A stretch of 64,000 nt of DNA from positions 248,001 to 312,000 of the forward strand of contig CAVQVM010000023.1 of NCBI GenBank assembly GCA_963717085.1. The letters are read 5' to 3'. Every line of letters begins with the position of its first letter. The stretch's first letter is position 1. Under the pieces are notes generated by a model. It saw only the letters and a program-made list of their open reading frames with translations, did not search any database and had not been told where the DNA came from. The position numbers and the translations under genes are program-made. The DNA is from DASQUK01 sp963717085. Lineage in GTDB: Bacteria > Actinomycetota > Acidimicrobiia > Acidimicrobiales > VFJN01. Below are positions 1 through 8,738 of the stretch, one piece after another.

Positions 1-2
1 GA

Positions 3-206
3 GCGGTCCAGCAGGTGATCGTCGAACTGACCCGCGGCTACCTGTTCGTCACCACCATCGGCGACGGCTCCGCCCTGGCCCTGATGTGTGGCACGGAGTG
101 CGACATCGGCCTCATCGGCTACGAGATGAGCCTGCTGGTCACCCGCATCGGGCAGGTGCTGACGCCCGCCATGCGGGCCGACGGCCAGGTCATGCCGCCG
201 CGATGA
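3..206 (+). CDS. Roadblock/LC7 conservon protein (CvnB-like), C-terminal part
   Basis: The frame enters from the left edge and gives about 67 residues before the stop, so only the C-terminal half of a normally 130-140-residue protein is present; its start lies outside the window. The last residues (TTIGDGSALALM) fit the final strand and helix of the Roadblock/LC7 fold. In actinobacterial conservons this protein works at the membrane with a histidine-kinase-like partner (CvnA), a DUF742 protein and a small GTPase. The stop overlaps the next start (ATGA, 203-206), and the DUF742 and GTPase genes follow directly, which supports the assignment more strongly than the fragment alone. Confidence 0.75.
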   Translation, partial: AVQQVIVELTRGYLFVTTIGDGSALALMCGTECDIGLIGYEMSLLVTRIGQVLTPAMRADGQVMPPR

Positions 207-565
207 ACGCGTTTCCCGACGACCCCCGGCTGGTGCCGTTCTACGCCCTGACCCAGGGCCGCACCCAACCGGACGGGCGCGACCTCCCGTGGGAGACGAT
301 GATCGTCGCCACCAGCGACGGTCGGGCGGCGCGGCCACAGCTGCGCTTCGAACAGGGCCAGATCGTGGACCTGTGCGGCGGCCCTGTGTCGGTGGCCGAG
401 ATTGCCGCCCACCTCGGCGTGCCGCTGGGGGTGGCGGCGGTGTTGGTATCCGACCTGCACTCCGGCGGCTACATCGCCATGCACCGGCCCAGCGTCTCCG
501 ACAATGGACGACCGCATCGGGAGATCCTCGAGCGGCTCCTCCACGGCCTCAAGGCGCAGGCATGA
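203..565 (+). CDS. DUF742 conservon protein (CvnC-like)
   Basis: A 120-residue protein with a winged-helix-like middle (GGPVSVAEIAAHLGVPLGVA, about residues 57-76), typical of DUF742 proteins. The family is known as the third member of actinobacterial conservons, where it links a Roadblock protein and a Ras-like GTPase downstream of a sensor kinase-like membrane protein. The start ATG overlaps the previous stop and its own stop overlaps the next start (ATGA both times), so the three genes are translationally coupled. Length is normal for the family. Exact signalling input is unknown. Confidence 0.85.
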   Translation: MNAFPDDPRLVPFYALTQGRTQPDGRDLPWETMIVATSDGRAARPQLRFEQGQIVDLCGGPVSVAEIAAHLGVPLGVAAVLVSDLHSGGYIAMHRPSVSDNGRPHREILERLLHGLKAQA

Positions 566-1143
566 GCGCGTACGGCGGCCCCGCCGTCGACGCACCGATC
601 CCGGTGAAGATCGTGATCGCCGGCGGCTTCGGCGCCGGAAAGACCACGTTCGTGGGGGCGGCCTCCGAGATAGCAGCGCTGAGCACCGAGGCGGCGATGA
701 CCGACCTGTCGGTGGGCATCGACGACCTGTCGGCGGTCCGGGGCAAGTCCACCACCACCGTGGCGCTCGACTTCGGCCGCCGGACGATCGACGAGGGCAT
801 GGTCCTCTACGTGTTCGGCACCCCCGGCCAGGATCGGTTCTGGTTCATGTGGGACGACATCGCCCGCGGAGCGGCCGGCGCCATCGTCCTGATCGACACC
901 CGCCGCATCGCCGATGGGTTCGCCGCGATCGACTTCTTCGAGGATCGGCGGGTGCCGTTCGTCGTCGCCGTCAACCTGTTCGACGACGCGCCGCGTCATC
1001 CGCTGGACTCCGTCCGAGACGCGTTGGCACTCGCCGCGGACGTTCCGCTGGTTGCCTGCGACGCGCGCGACGGGCGCTCGGTCGTGCCCGTGCTGGTCAC
1101 CCTCGTCGAGCACGCCCTGATCCGCTCGATGGCCGGGGCCTGA
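562..1143 (+). CDS. Conservon GTPase (CvnD-like)
   Basis: A 193-residue small GTPase of the actinobacterial ATP/GTP-binding family. The P-loop GGFGAGKTT (Lys27) lies near residue 21-29, a switch II-like GTPGQDRFWF near residue 91-100, and a degenerate NKxD equivalent (NLFD) near residue 142. Known homologues (MglA/CvnD type) act as molecular switches with Roadblock partners at the membrane. It is the last gene of the conservon operon here; no P450 (CvnE) follows, and the next gene is on the other strand 11 bp away. The input and output of this switch cannot be read from sequence. Confidence 0.88.
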   Translation: MSAYGGPAVDAPIPVKIVIAGGFGAGKTTFVGAASEIAALSTEAAMTDLSVGIDDLSAVRGKSTTTVALDFGRRTIDEGMVLYVFGTPGQDRFWFMWDDIARGAAGAIVLIDTRRIADGFAAIDFFEDRRVPFVVAVNLFDDAPRHPLDSVRDALALAADVPLVACDARDGRSVVPVLVTLVEHALIRSMAGA

Positions 1144-1154
1144 CCGGCCCGCGC

Positions 1155-1781
1155 TCAAGCCGCCAGGTCCTCGTCCGGGGCGACGACTTCGCCGGCCGGC
1201 TTCTCGAAGATGCCGGAATGGCGGAGGGCGAGCTCGGTCAGGGCCGCGAGCGTCACCCCCACGGCGACCCCGAGCCCCGTGGCCAGAAGCGTGTGGTCGT
1301 GGAACGTCGTGCCACCGAGGTAGCCGAGGGAGGCGCCGAACGCGGCCCACAGGGGCGCGGCGAAGCAGGTGATGGCGCTGAAGCGTGCAAGCGGGAACTG
1401 CAGGCGGCCGCTCATGAAGGTGCTGGCGGTACGCCCGCCGGGCACGAATCGGGCCACCAGGAGGATGGTCGGCCCGCGGAGGTGGAGCTGTTGCGCCGCC
1501 CAGGCCTGGAGCCGGGCGACCTTGCCGCCGGAACGCCGGAAGCCGCCCTTGCCCGTCCAGCGCCCGAGCCCGTAGGAGAGGTGGTCGCCGACGATGGCCC
1601 CGGCCGCCGCCGCGAGGCCGACGGCCACGATGCTGAGCCGTCCCTGCCACGCCAGCACGCCGGCCAGGATCACCGTCGCCTCGCTGGGCAGTACCGGGAC
1701 GACGACGTCGAGCGCGACGAACCCGAAGATCAGGAGGTAGGCCAGGAGGCCAAGATCCGCCAGGGCGTTGAGGTCGATCAT
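1155..1781 (-). CDS. DedA family membrane protein
   Basis: A 208-residue polytopic membrane protein of the DedA/SNARE-associated family. Diagnostic pieces are the N-terminal re-entrant helix region with PVLPSEATVILAG (about residues 30-42), GDHLSYGLGRWTGKGG (about 65-80), and RFVPGGRTASTFMSG (about 111-125), which holds the conserved Arg and Gly pattern of DedA proteins. Family members are undecaprenyl-phosphate or phospholipid flippases needed for envelope homeostasis. It is a single gene convergent with the conservon operon. Its substrate is not predictable. Confidence 0.88.
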   Translation of the reverse strand: MIDLNALADLGLLAYLLIFGFVALDVVVPVLPSEATVILAGVLAWQGRLSIVAVGLAAAAGAIVGDHLSYGLGRWTGKGGFRRSGGKVARLQAWAAQQLHLRGPTILLVARFVPGGRTASTFMSGRLQFPLARFSAITCFAAPLWAAFGASLGYLGGTTFHDHTLLATGLGVAVGVTLAALTELALRHSGIFEKPAGEVVAPDEDLAA

Positions 1782-1887
1782 CGCCGTTCACGGCATGCGG
1801 AACTCCGCCGAAGCGCATGCATGGTCGCCACCGTACGGCCGCAACGCCCGGCAGGGCATCGGGGATTCCCCGGAGGCGCGTCCGGGG

Positions 1888-2877
1888 TCAGCGAGGGGCG
1901 AGGTCGCGGATCGCCTGCCGCTGGTCGTAACCGAAGGGCAGCAGGGCCAGCGCGGGCGTCGACACGCCGTTGTCGACATAGCGCTGGATGTGTTCCCGGC
2001 ATTGCTCGGGCCTGCCCCACACGATCAGGTCGTCCACGACCTCGTCGGGGATGGCGGCCAATGCGCCCTTGCGGTCGCCTTCCTTCCACAACCGCCACAT
2101 GTCTCCGAGCCGGTCGCCACGCCCCAGCCACGCGTGGAACGCCGCGTACACCGGCACGTTGAGGTAGGCGGCGATCGCGAAGCGCCCCATGCCCCGCACG
2201 GTGTCGGCGTCGTCACTGGCGGCCACGAAGATGCGGGCCGCGATCTCTGGGGCGGGGTCCGCGTCGTGCGTGCTCGCCTTCCCCTCCGCGGCGCGGCGCA
2301 CGATCGGGGCCACCGTGGCCACGTCGTCGGCCGACAACCAGTTGACGATCGCGCCGTCGCCCTCGCGGCCGGCCAGCCGCAGCATGCCCTGCCGCAGGGC
2401 GGCCACCAGGATCGGCACCGGCTCCGGCGGCACCACGCCCAGCCTGAAGCCCCGCACCGAGAACGTCTCGTACTCGGCCGTCACCTTCTCGCCCGTGAGG
2501 GCCTGGCGGAGGAAGCGCACCATGTCGCGGGTGCGCTCGTAGGGCCGTTGGAACGGGATGCCGTTCCAGCCCTCGACGATGACGTCGGACGACGTGCCTA
2601 CCCCCAGGGCGACCCGGCCGGGTGCCGCCTGGGCCAGCGAGCCCACGCTCTGCGCCAGGCAGCCCGGTCCCCGCGTGAACGCCGGCACGATGGCGGTGCC
2701 CAGGCGCAGTGACGGCGCCCACGCCGAGGCGAGCGCCAGCGGCGTGAAGGCGTCGGCCCCGTTGGCCTCGGACGACCAGACATCCGTGTAGCCGAGGTCG
2801 GCCAGCTCAACGATCCAGTCGCGTTGCTCGTGCAGCGGGATGCCGTCGAAGGGGATGGTCATGCCGTAGCGCTGCAT
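1888..2877 (-). CDS. LLM class (probably F420-dependent) oxidoreductase
   Basis: A 329-residue bacterial-luciferase-like TIM barrel. The N-terminus (YGMTIPFDGIPL) and LADLGYTDVWSSEA (about residues 26-39) are typical of F420-using LLM proteins, as is RVALGVGTSSDVIVEGWNG (about 88-106), the family's GxGxS-type cofactor loop. Such enzymes transfer hydride between F420 (less often FMN) and small organic substrates in the cytoplasm. The thioesterase gene starts 828 bases upstream on the same strand and ends only 12 bp before this start, so they probably form an operon. A CAGCAT box 6 nt before the ATG could also start a leaderless mRNA. Substrate unknown. Confidence 0.85.
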   Translation of the reverse strand: MQRYGMTIPFDGIPLHEQRDWIVELADLGYTDVWSSEANGADAFTPLALASAWAPSLRLGTAIVPAFTRGPGCLAQSVGSLAQAAPGRVALGVGTSSDVIVEGWNGIPFQRPYERTRDMVRFLRQALTGEKVTAEYETFSVRGFRLGVVPPEPVPILVAALRQGMLRLAGREGDGAIVNWLSADDVATVAPIVRRAAEGKASTHDADPAPEIAARIFVAASDDADTVRGMGRFAIAAYLNVPVYAAFHAWLGRGDRLGDMWRLWKEGDRKGALAAIPDEVVDDLIVWGRPEQCREHIQRYVDNGVSTPALALLPFGYDQRQAIRDLAPR

Positions 2878-2889
2878 GACCGGATGCTG

Positions 2890-3705
2890 TCACATGCGTC
2901 GACCGCTGCCGACCCGGACGATCGTCGACTGGCTGGCCGTCGCCAGCAGCGTGCCGTCCTCGGCCCAGATGTGGACGACGCCGTGCCCGAACCCGTGGGC
3001 GACGGCATCGATGCGGATGTCGAGCAGCACCCACTCCGTCGGCACCAGTCGGTACACCCGCAGCGTGTTGTCGAGGCTGCTGTTCCCGCCGCCGGCGAGC
3101 CCGAGCGCCTGGCTGATGCCGAAGGGCACGTAGTCGCCGAGGATCGCCAGGCTGGCACCCGACGACAGGTCCAACAGGTCGGGCATGCGCGCCCACACCG
3201 AGGACCGCCCGTCCGGTGTCGGATGGCCCTCGATGTCCTCCCACGAGCGGGCGCGGGCCAGCCGGACGTCGATCCGATCGTGGATCGACTCGCCAGTCGA
3301 CAGCCGCGGCGGACGGACCGGGCAGCCGTCGGGGCTGGGCACGTCGGGCCTGGTCACCCAGACGGCCTCTGCCAGGTCGCCACGCATGCCCAGCGCGGCG
3401 TTGACCGTGAGGATCTCGGTGTCGGCCACGTGGCCCACGACGCGGGCCTGGGTGACGTGCTTGCCGGTCGCCGCCAGGGTCACGTCGATGTCGAGGATCG
3501 ACGGTGGCCGGGCGTAGGACAGGTACTGCGCGGTCGCCCAGATCACCGGGCGCTGGCCGGTGTGTTCCATGGCCGCGATGGCGGCCCCGAGCGCGCATCC
3601 GCCGAACAGGAACGGGGCCCCGGTGGAGATGCCAGGGGTGACCGGCAGGACCCAGCGCATGGGGTTGTGCGTCGGTTCGAGTCCGAGCCACTTGCGGGCG
3701 TCCAT
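2890..3705 (-). CDS. Acyl-CoA thioesterase-like double-hotdog protein
   Basis: A 271-residue protein with the layout of TesB-like/acyl-CoA thioesterase families: an N-terminal hotdog half (GGCALGAAIAAMEH, about residues 36-49; YARPPSILDIDVTL, about 64-77) and a C-terminal half (about 180-265) with the QALGLAGGGNSSLDNTLRVY segment. These enzymes hydrolyse or bind acyl-CoA thioesters; none of the visible residues proves the activity. A TACAGT box (3713-3718, minus strand) ends 7 nt before the ATG, suggesting leaderless transcription, and the LLM gene follows 12 bp downstream. Confidence 0.7.
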   Translation of the reverse strand: MDARKWLGLEPTHNPMRWVLPVTPGISTGAPFLFGGCALGAAIAAMEHTGQRPVIWATAQYLSYARPPSILDIDVTLAATGKHVTQARVVGHVADTEILTVNAALGMRGDLAEAVWVTRPDVPSPDGCPVRPPRLSTGESIHDRIDVRLARARSWEDIEGHPTPDGRSSVWARMPDLLDLSSGASLAILGDYVPFGISQALGLAGGGNSSLDNTLRVYRLVPTEWVLLDIRIDAVAHGFGHGVVHIWAEDGTLLATASQSTIVRVGSGRRM

Positions 3706-3712
3706 CCGAGCG

Positions 3713-3718
3713 ACTGTA
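3713..3718 (-). promoter_or_regulatory. -10 box of the thioesterase/LLM operon
   Basis: TACAGT on the minus strand, 7 nt before the ATG at 3705. The spacing puts the transcript start at or next to the start codon (leaderless). Confidence 0.5.
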
Positions 3719-3737
3719 GGTGCCAGACTGCCAGGCC

Positions 3738-5126
<1,389 letters not shown>

Positions 5127-5153
5127 ATCCCCCGACGCCAGGGGCCATTCCGC

Positions 5154-6089
5154 TCAGGTCATCACGATCCGGCGCGCCGTCACCCGGTAGCCGGCGCGCT
5201 CGAACGCCGCCGCCATCGGGCGGTTGCCGGTGTCGGTGTCGGCCACGATCCGCTCGGCCCCCTGACTGACGAGGAGCGCGGTGGCTTCGGCGAGCAGCCG
5301 ACCAACGTGGCCCTGACCGCGCTGCTCGGGGACGACACCGATGTAGGCGATGACAAACGCCTCGTAGTTGCGCGAGGGCATGACCGCGCCCACGAGCGCA
5401 CCGTCGGCGGAGCGGGCCAGCCGCCACCACTCGCGGGGCGCCGGCATCCAGCCCAAGTCCTCGAGCTGTGCGCGTGCCGCGGCGGCGGGACCGTGGCGCT
5501 CGATGTCACGGCGCGCGTACGCGTCCAATGTTCCGACATTGATCCGCTCGAGCACGTCGAGCAACTCGGCGTCGTCGACCGCGGGAGCGAACGTCAGCCG
5601 GCCGTCCGTCGCCGGGGCGCCCGACGCCGCCACCCATTCGATCCGCAGTCGCTCGACGAAGGGCCGCAGGCCCGCCTGGCCGGCAGCATCGGTCCGCTCG
5701 TCGACCGCGCGGCGGACGTCCGGCCGGTCGTGCCAGTCGGACGGCAGGAACAGGTGGTACTCGGGGAAGCCGCCGGCGTCGGTGCGTACCCGTTCGCTGG
5801 CGGCCCGCAACAGCGCCGCCCCGACCGCGACCCGGTCGGGTGCACCGGCGAGATCGAACCAGTCGAGCGCTATCGGGTGCTCGTCATCGGGGGCACCCCA
5901 CCAGGCCGCCCGAGCCACGACCCGGCCGTCCCGCTCCGCCACCCACGTCCAGTGCGGGCGGTAGTGGTTGTCGGCGGCGGTGGCCAGGAAGTCGCGATCG
6001 GGTGGGCCGTAGGACGGCCCCTCCAGCGCCAGGAAGCGCTCGAGGTCGGCGGCAGTGAGCGGGCGAATGGTGACGTTCGAACTGGTCAA
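5154..6089 (-). CDS. GNAT family N-acetyltransferase (tandem GNAT folds)
   Basis: A 311-residue protein beginning TSSNVTIRPLTAADLERF, the usual first strand of a GNAT fold. The C-terminal half (about residues 160-311) carries the clear acetyl-CoA loop IAYIGVVPEQRGQGHVGRL (R/QxxGxG/A) followed by GNRPMAAAFERAGYRV; the N-terminal half looks like a second, degenerate GNAT fold. Start is a TTG at 6089, chosen because the domain begins there and the longer frame upstream is unlike protein. Such twin-GNAT proteins acetylate amines or antibiotics; substrate unknown. It converges with the amidase gene. Confidence 0.8.
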   Translation of the reverse strand: MTSSNVTIRPLTAADLERFLALEGPSYGPPDRDFLATAADNHYRPHWTWVAERDGRVVARAAWWGAPDDEHPIALDWFDLAGAPDRVAVGAALLRAASERVRTDAGGFPEYHLFLPSDWHDRPDVRRAVDERTDAAGQAGLRPFVERLRIEWVAASGAPATDGRLTFAPAVDDAELLDVLERINVGTLDAYARRDIERHGPAAAARAQLEDLGWMPAPREWWRLARSADGALVGAVMPSRNYEAFVIAYIGVVPEQRGQGHVGRLLAEATALLVSQGAERIVADTDTGNRPMAAAFERAGYRVTARRIVMT

Positions 6090-6134
6090 CGGCGCCTCCA
6101 GGGCGGACAGGCCCAAATTGTCACACCCCCTCTG

Positions 6135-6140
6135 GATACT
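6135..6140 (+). promoter_or_regulatory. -10-like box of the 71-residue gene
   Basis: GATACT (one mismatch to TATACT) ends 6 nt before the ATG at 6147, consistent with a leaderless transcript. Confidence 0.35.
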
Positions 6141-6146
6141 GGGGCC

Positions 6147-6362
6147 ATGACGAACCAACTCACCCTGATCAGCAGCTCCCACCCACGTCGGCCGCATGCC
6201 TGGCGGCTCGACAACGAGACGCGGAGGATCGGCCGCAAGGGCCTGGTGGACGCGCGGGCCGCATTGACACGGGCACGCCAGCGAGGCCACGTCTCGGCCC
6301 GGCGGGGGCCCGGGAGCCGACGAGGCGCAGCACCCGGGGCCCGAGATCGCCCGGCGGCGTGA
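6147..6362 (+). CDS. Small basic protein of unknown function, 71 aa
   Basis: A 71-residue, Arg-rich protein. The core AWRLDNETRRIGRKGLVDAR (about residues 18-37) resembles a short motif I recall from small conserved hypothetical proteins of Acidimicrobiia and other actinobacteria (WRLDxxTRxxGxxGxxxAR), which argues it is real despite its size. The C-terminal 25 residues are low-complexity Arg/Gly/Ala. The ATG follows a -10-like box by 6 nt. No function is known; the basic, helical look would allow nucleic-acid binding but nothing proves it. Confidence 0.55.
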   Translation: MTNQLTLISSSHPRRPHAWRLDNETRRIGRKGLVDARAALTRARQRGHVSARRGPGSRRGAAPGARDRPAA

Positions 6363-6374
6363 CCGGCTGGCGGA

Positions 6375-6380
6375 TAGCGT
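6375..6380 (+). promoter_or_regulatory. -10 box of the YeaQ-like gene
   Basis: TAGCGT ends 9 nt before the ATG at 6390; same pattern as many starts in this window. Confidence 0.4.
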
Positions 6381-6389
6381 GCGGCGCCG

Positions 6390-6656
6390 ATGACCGTCCT
6401 CGGGTGGATCGTCGTGGGGTTCCTCGCCGGCACGCTGGCGCGGTGGGCCACCGGGGCGCGCCGGCGCGGCTGCCTGGTGACGATCGTCGTCGGCGTCCTC
6501 GGCGGCCTCATCGGCGGCACGCTGTTCCAGTTGGCGACCGACAGCGACACCGACGTGATGGACGACTTCGACATCGGCTCGGTGTTCGTTGCGTTCGTCG
6601 GCGCGGTCCTGTTGTTGCTGATCCTCGAGGCGATCAGCCGCGATCGTCACTGGTGA
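6390..6656 (+). CDS. GlsB/YeaQ/YmgE-like small membrane protein
   Basis: An 88-residue protein with three hydrophobic segments (about residues 2-20, 28-46 and 62-80) and the paired small-residue motifs GFLAGTLARW and GVLGGLIGGTLF that mark the transglycosylase-associated (YeaQ/YmgE/GlsB) family. These are stress-associated inner-membrane proteins of unclear activity. The gene stands alone; a UUCG-capped hairpin directly downstream probably ends its transcript. Confidence 0.75.
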   Translation: MTVLGWIVVGFLAGTLARWATGARRRGCLVTIVVGVLGGLIGGTLFQLATDSDTDVMDDFDIGSVFVAFVGAVLLLLILEAISRDRHW

Positions 6657-6662
6657 CCCTGA

Positions 6663-6682
6663 GACCGCCCTTCGGGGCGGTC
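6663..6682 (+). terminator. Hairpin terminator, UUCG loop
   Basis: GACCGCCC-TTCG-GGGCGGTC: a perfect 8-bp stem capped by a TTCG tetraloop, 6 bp after the stop of the YeaQ-like gene. There is no T-run, as is common in high-GC actinobacteria. Confidence 0.65.
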
Positions 6683-6694
6683 GAGACGGTCCAG

Positions 6695-6700
6695 TAGCGT
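6695..6700 (+). promoter_or_regulatory. -10 box of the thiolase gene
   Basis: TAGCGT ends 7 nt before the ATG at 6708. It overlaps an in-frame GTG at 6699, so it favours the ATG as the true start. Confidence 0.5.
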
Positions 6701-6707
6701 GAGCTCC

Positions 6708-7886
6708 ATGGCTGACGTCGTGATCGTCGAGGCCGTGCGCGCGCCCGTCGGGCGCCGTAACGGCGGACTGTCCACCGTGCACCCGGCCGACCTCCTGGGC
6801 ACCGCCCTGACCGAGCTGGTTGCTCGCTCCGGCATCGATCCTGCGGAGGTCGAGCAGGTGGTGGGTGGATGCGTGAGCCAGGTCGGCGAGCAGTCCTTCA
6901 ACGTCACGCGTACGGCGTGGCTGAGCGCCGGCCTGCCGCTCGGCACCGCCGCCAGCACCGTCGACAGCCAGTGCGGGTCCTCCCAGCAGGCGACCAACGT
7001 GGCCACCAGCCTGGTGGCATCGGGTGTCGTCGACGTCGCCATCGCGTGTGGGGTCGAGCTGATGTCCCGGGTGCCCATCGGGTCGAACTCGTCCAAGCGG
7101 CTCGGCCTGGGCGTGCCGATCCCCAAGACGTATTTCCCGCGCTATGAGTTCACGTCACAGTTCGAGGGCGCCGAGCGCATCGCCGACAAGTGGGGCATCA
7201 CGCGCACCGACACCGACGAGTTCGGCCTGCTTTCCCAGCAACGAGCCGCCCGGGCCTGGGCCGAGGGCCGATTCGACACCCAGGTGGTCGCGGTCGACGC
7301 TCCCGATGTCGACGACGAGGGCAAGCCGACGGGCACCACCCACCATGTCGCCCGCGACGAGGGCCTGCGCGACACCAGCCTCGAGGCCTTGGCCGCGCTC
7401 AAGCCGGTGGCTCGACCCGACGGGGTCCACACGGCGGGTAGCTCGTCCCAGATCAGCGACGGTGCCGCCGCGCTCCTCATGATGACCGCAGACAAGGCAG
7501 CCGAGCTGGGGTTGCGGGCACGGGCCCGGATCGTCGACACGTGCCTGGTCGGGGTGGATCCGATCCTCATGCTCACGGGGCCGATCGACGCCACGCAGCG
7601 ATTGCTGGCCCGCACCGGCATGGCGCTCGCCGACATCGACGTGGTCGAGATCAACGAGGCCTTCGCCTCCGTGGTGCTGGCGTGGCAGCGCGAGCTGGGT
7701 GCCGACCTCGACCGCACCAACCCCAACGGGGGTGCCATCGCGCTCGGGCACCCGCTGGGTGCCACCGGGGCGTTCCTCATGACGAAGGCGGTCCACGAGC
7801 TCGAGCGCACCGACGGATCCACGGCGCTCATCACGATGTGCTGCGGCGGCGGCCTGGGCACAGGCACGATCATCGAGCGCTCCTAG
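6708..7886 (+). CDS. Acetyl-CoA acetyltransferase (thiolase)
   Basis: A 392-residue thiolase of normal length. The nucleophile is Cys89 in VDSQCGSSQQA; the C-terminal site has NEAFA (about residue 318), GGAIALGHPLGATGA with the catalytic His (about 346) and CCGGGLGTG with the second Cys (about 377). The family either cleaves 3-ketoacyl-CoA with CoA (beta-oxidation) or condenses two acetyl-CoA. There are no adjacent hydratase/dehydrogenase genes, so the direction is not set by context. The start at 6708 is supported by a -10 box 7 nt upstream. Confidence 0.93.
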   Translation: MADVVIVEAVRAPVGRRNGGLSTVHPADLLGTALTELVARSGIDPAEVEQVVGGCVSQVGEQSFNVTRTAWLSAGLPLGTAASTVDSQCGSSQQATNVATSLVASGVVDVAIACGVELMSRVPIGSNSSKRLGLGVPIPKTYFPRYEFTSQFEGAERIADKWGITRTDTDEFGLLSQQRAARAWAEGRFDTQVVAVDAPDVDDEGKPTGTTHHVARDEGLRDTSLEALAALKPVARPDGVHTAGSSSQISDGAAALLMMTADKAAELGLRARARIVDTCLVGVDPILMLTGPIDATQRLLARTGMALADIDVVEINEAFASVVLAWQRELGADLDRTNPNGGAIALGHPLGATGAFLMTKAVHELERTDGSTALITMCCGGGLGTGTIIERS

Positions 7887-8001
7887 CCCGGTCCCCACCC
7901 CCGACCGAACCCACCGGTTCCGCCCCAGCTCTTCGCACGGGACCTCCCGGATCGCGGCCGTCGGCCGCCACCAACCGACGCCGTCGACCGCGGGAGCCCC
8001 A

Positions 8002-8568
8002 TTGTCCACTCGTGCAACCCCTCGCCCCGCCGCACCGGCGCTGTTGATGGCCGCCGCCGGCGCCGCCGTGGTAGCCGCGGCCGTGACGTTCCCGCCGTTC
8101 CCGCGCCGCTCCAGCACCCAGGGCACCCCGGGCGCGGCGACGGTCGTGGAGGTGATCGACGGCGACACGCTGGTGATCGACCTCGCCGGCGGCGACGGGG
8201 GCGACGAGCACGTGCGACTCATCGGGATCGACACGCCCGAGTCCGTCGCCCCCGACCGTCCCGACGAGTGCTTCGGGGCCGAGGCGTCGCGCCACCTCGC
8301 CGACCTGGCGCCACCCGGCACGGCGCTTCGGCTGGAGCGCGACGTCGAGGCGCGCGACCAGTACGACCGCCTGCTCGCGTACGCCTACCGCGTCCGCGAC
8401 GGCCTGTTCCTGAACCTCGCCCAGGTGGCCGGCGGCTTCGCGGAGCCGCTCGCCTACCCGCCCAATGTCGCGCACCGTGCGGATTTCGAGCGGGCCGCCC
8501 GCGAGGCCCGCGTCGCCGGCGCGGGCCTCTGGACGGCATGCGGCAGCGCGGACGTGCCGGTCGGCTGA
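8002..8568 (+). CDS. Secreted/anchored thermonuclease-family nuclease
   Basis: A 188-residue staphylococcal-nuclease-like protein. After an Ala-rich hydrophobic segment (about residues 12-30; signal peptide or anchor) come VIDGDTLVI (Ca-binding Asp), VRLIGIDTPES (equivalents of Arg35, Asp40, Glu43) and ERDVEARDQYDRLLAY (equivalent of Arg87), so the active site looks complete. The family cleaves DNA and RNA outside the membrane, Ca-dependently. Start is a TTG at 8002; the exact start is uncertain. The stop lies 6 bp before repeat copy A. Confidence 0.85.
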   Translation: MSTRATPRPAAPALLMAAAGAAVVAAAVTFPPFPRRSSTQGTPGAATVVEVIDGDTLVIDLAGGDGGDEHVRLIGIDTPESVAPDRPDECFGAEASRHLADLAPPGTALRLERDVEARDQYDRLLAYAYRVRDGLFLNLAQVAGGFAEPLAYPPNVAHRADFERAAREARVAGAGLWTACGSADVPVG

Positions 8569-8574
8569 GAGGCC

Positions 8575-8696
8575 GAGCGGATGGCCTGCACGTGGGCACC
8601 GAACAGCACGGGATTTGCAGCGTGAGCCCAGGCCTCATAGCCCGGCCTCCAGGCAACGCTGACAACGGTGCGCCGAGATGACGTACCTATCCGCGC
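8575..8696 (-). repeat. Dispersed repeat, copy A (full length)
   Basis: About 122 bp lying in reverse orientation between the nuclease and ChbG-like genes. It aligns end to end with copy B (20293-20414), roughly four fifths identical by hand alignment, with a 26-base identical stretch that includes TGGGCTCACGCTGCAAATCC. Its ends, GAGCGGATGG on the left and CCTATCCGCGC on the right, are slightly decayed versions of the 11-bp terminal inverted repeat of copy B. It contains no plausible gene. A MITE- or REPIN-like element is the best description. Confidence 0.75.
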
Positions 8697-8701
8697 ATGT
8701 T

Positions 8702-8734
8702 CTGAGGCTCGGCCGGGACCGGCGATAGCCTCGG
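8702..8734 (+). other. Hairpin just before the ChbG-like gene
   Basis: CTGAGGCT and AGCCTCGG (7 of 8 pairs) enclose an inner CCGG-GA-CCGG stem; the structure ends 4 nt before the ATG at 8739 and contains the -10-like TAGCCT. It could be chance, an operator, or part of the repeat's flank. Confidence 0.3.
8726..8731 (+). promoter_or_regulatory. -10 box of the ChbG-like gene
   Basis: TAGCCT ends 7 nt before the ATG at 8739; leaderless pattern. Confidence 0.45.
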
Positions 8735-8738
8735 TCCG

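Noticed and set aside
3674..3684. GGTTCGAGTCC, a tRNA T-loop-like string
   Set aside because: It lies inside the N-terminal coding part of the thioesterase gene; no acceptor stem, D-arm or anticodon arm can be placed around it.
6690..6710. GTG 6699 as the thiolase start
   Set aside because: It overlaps the -10 box TAGCGT (6695-6700) and would place the start inside the promoter; ATG 6708 fits the family start and puts the catalytic Cys at position 89.
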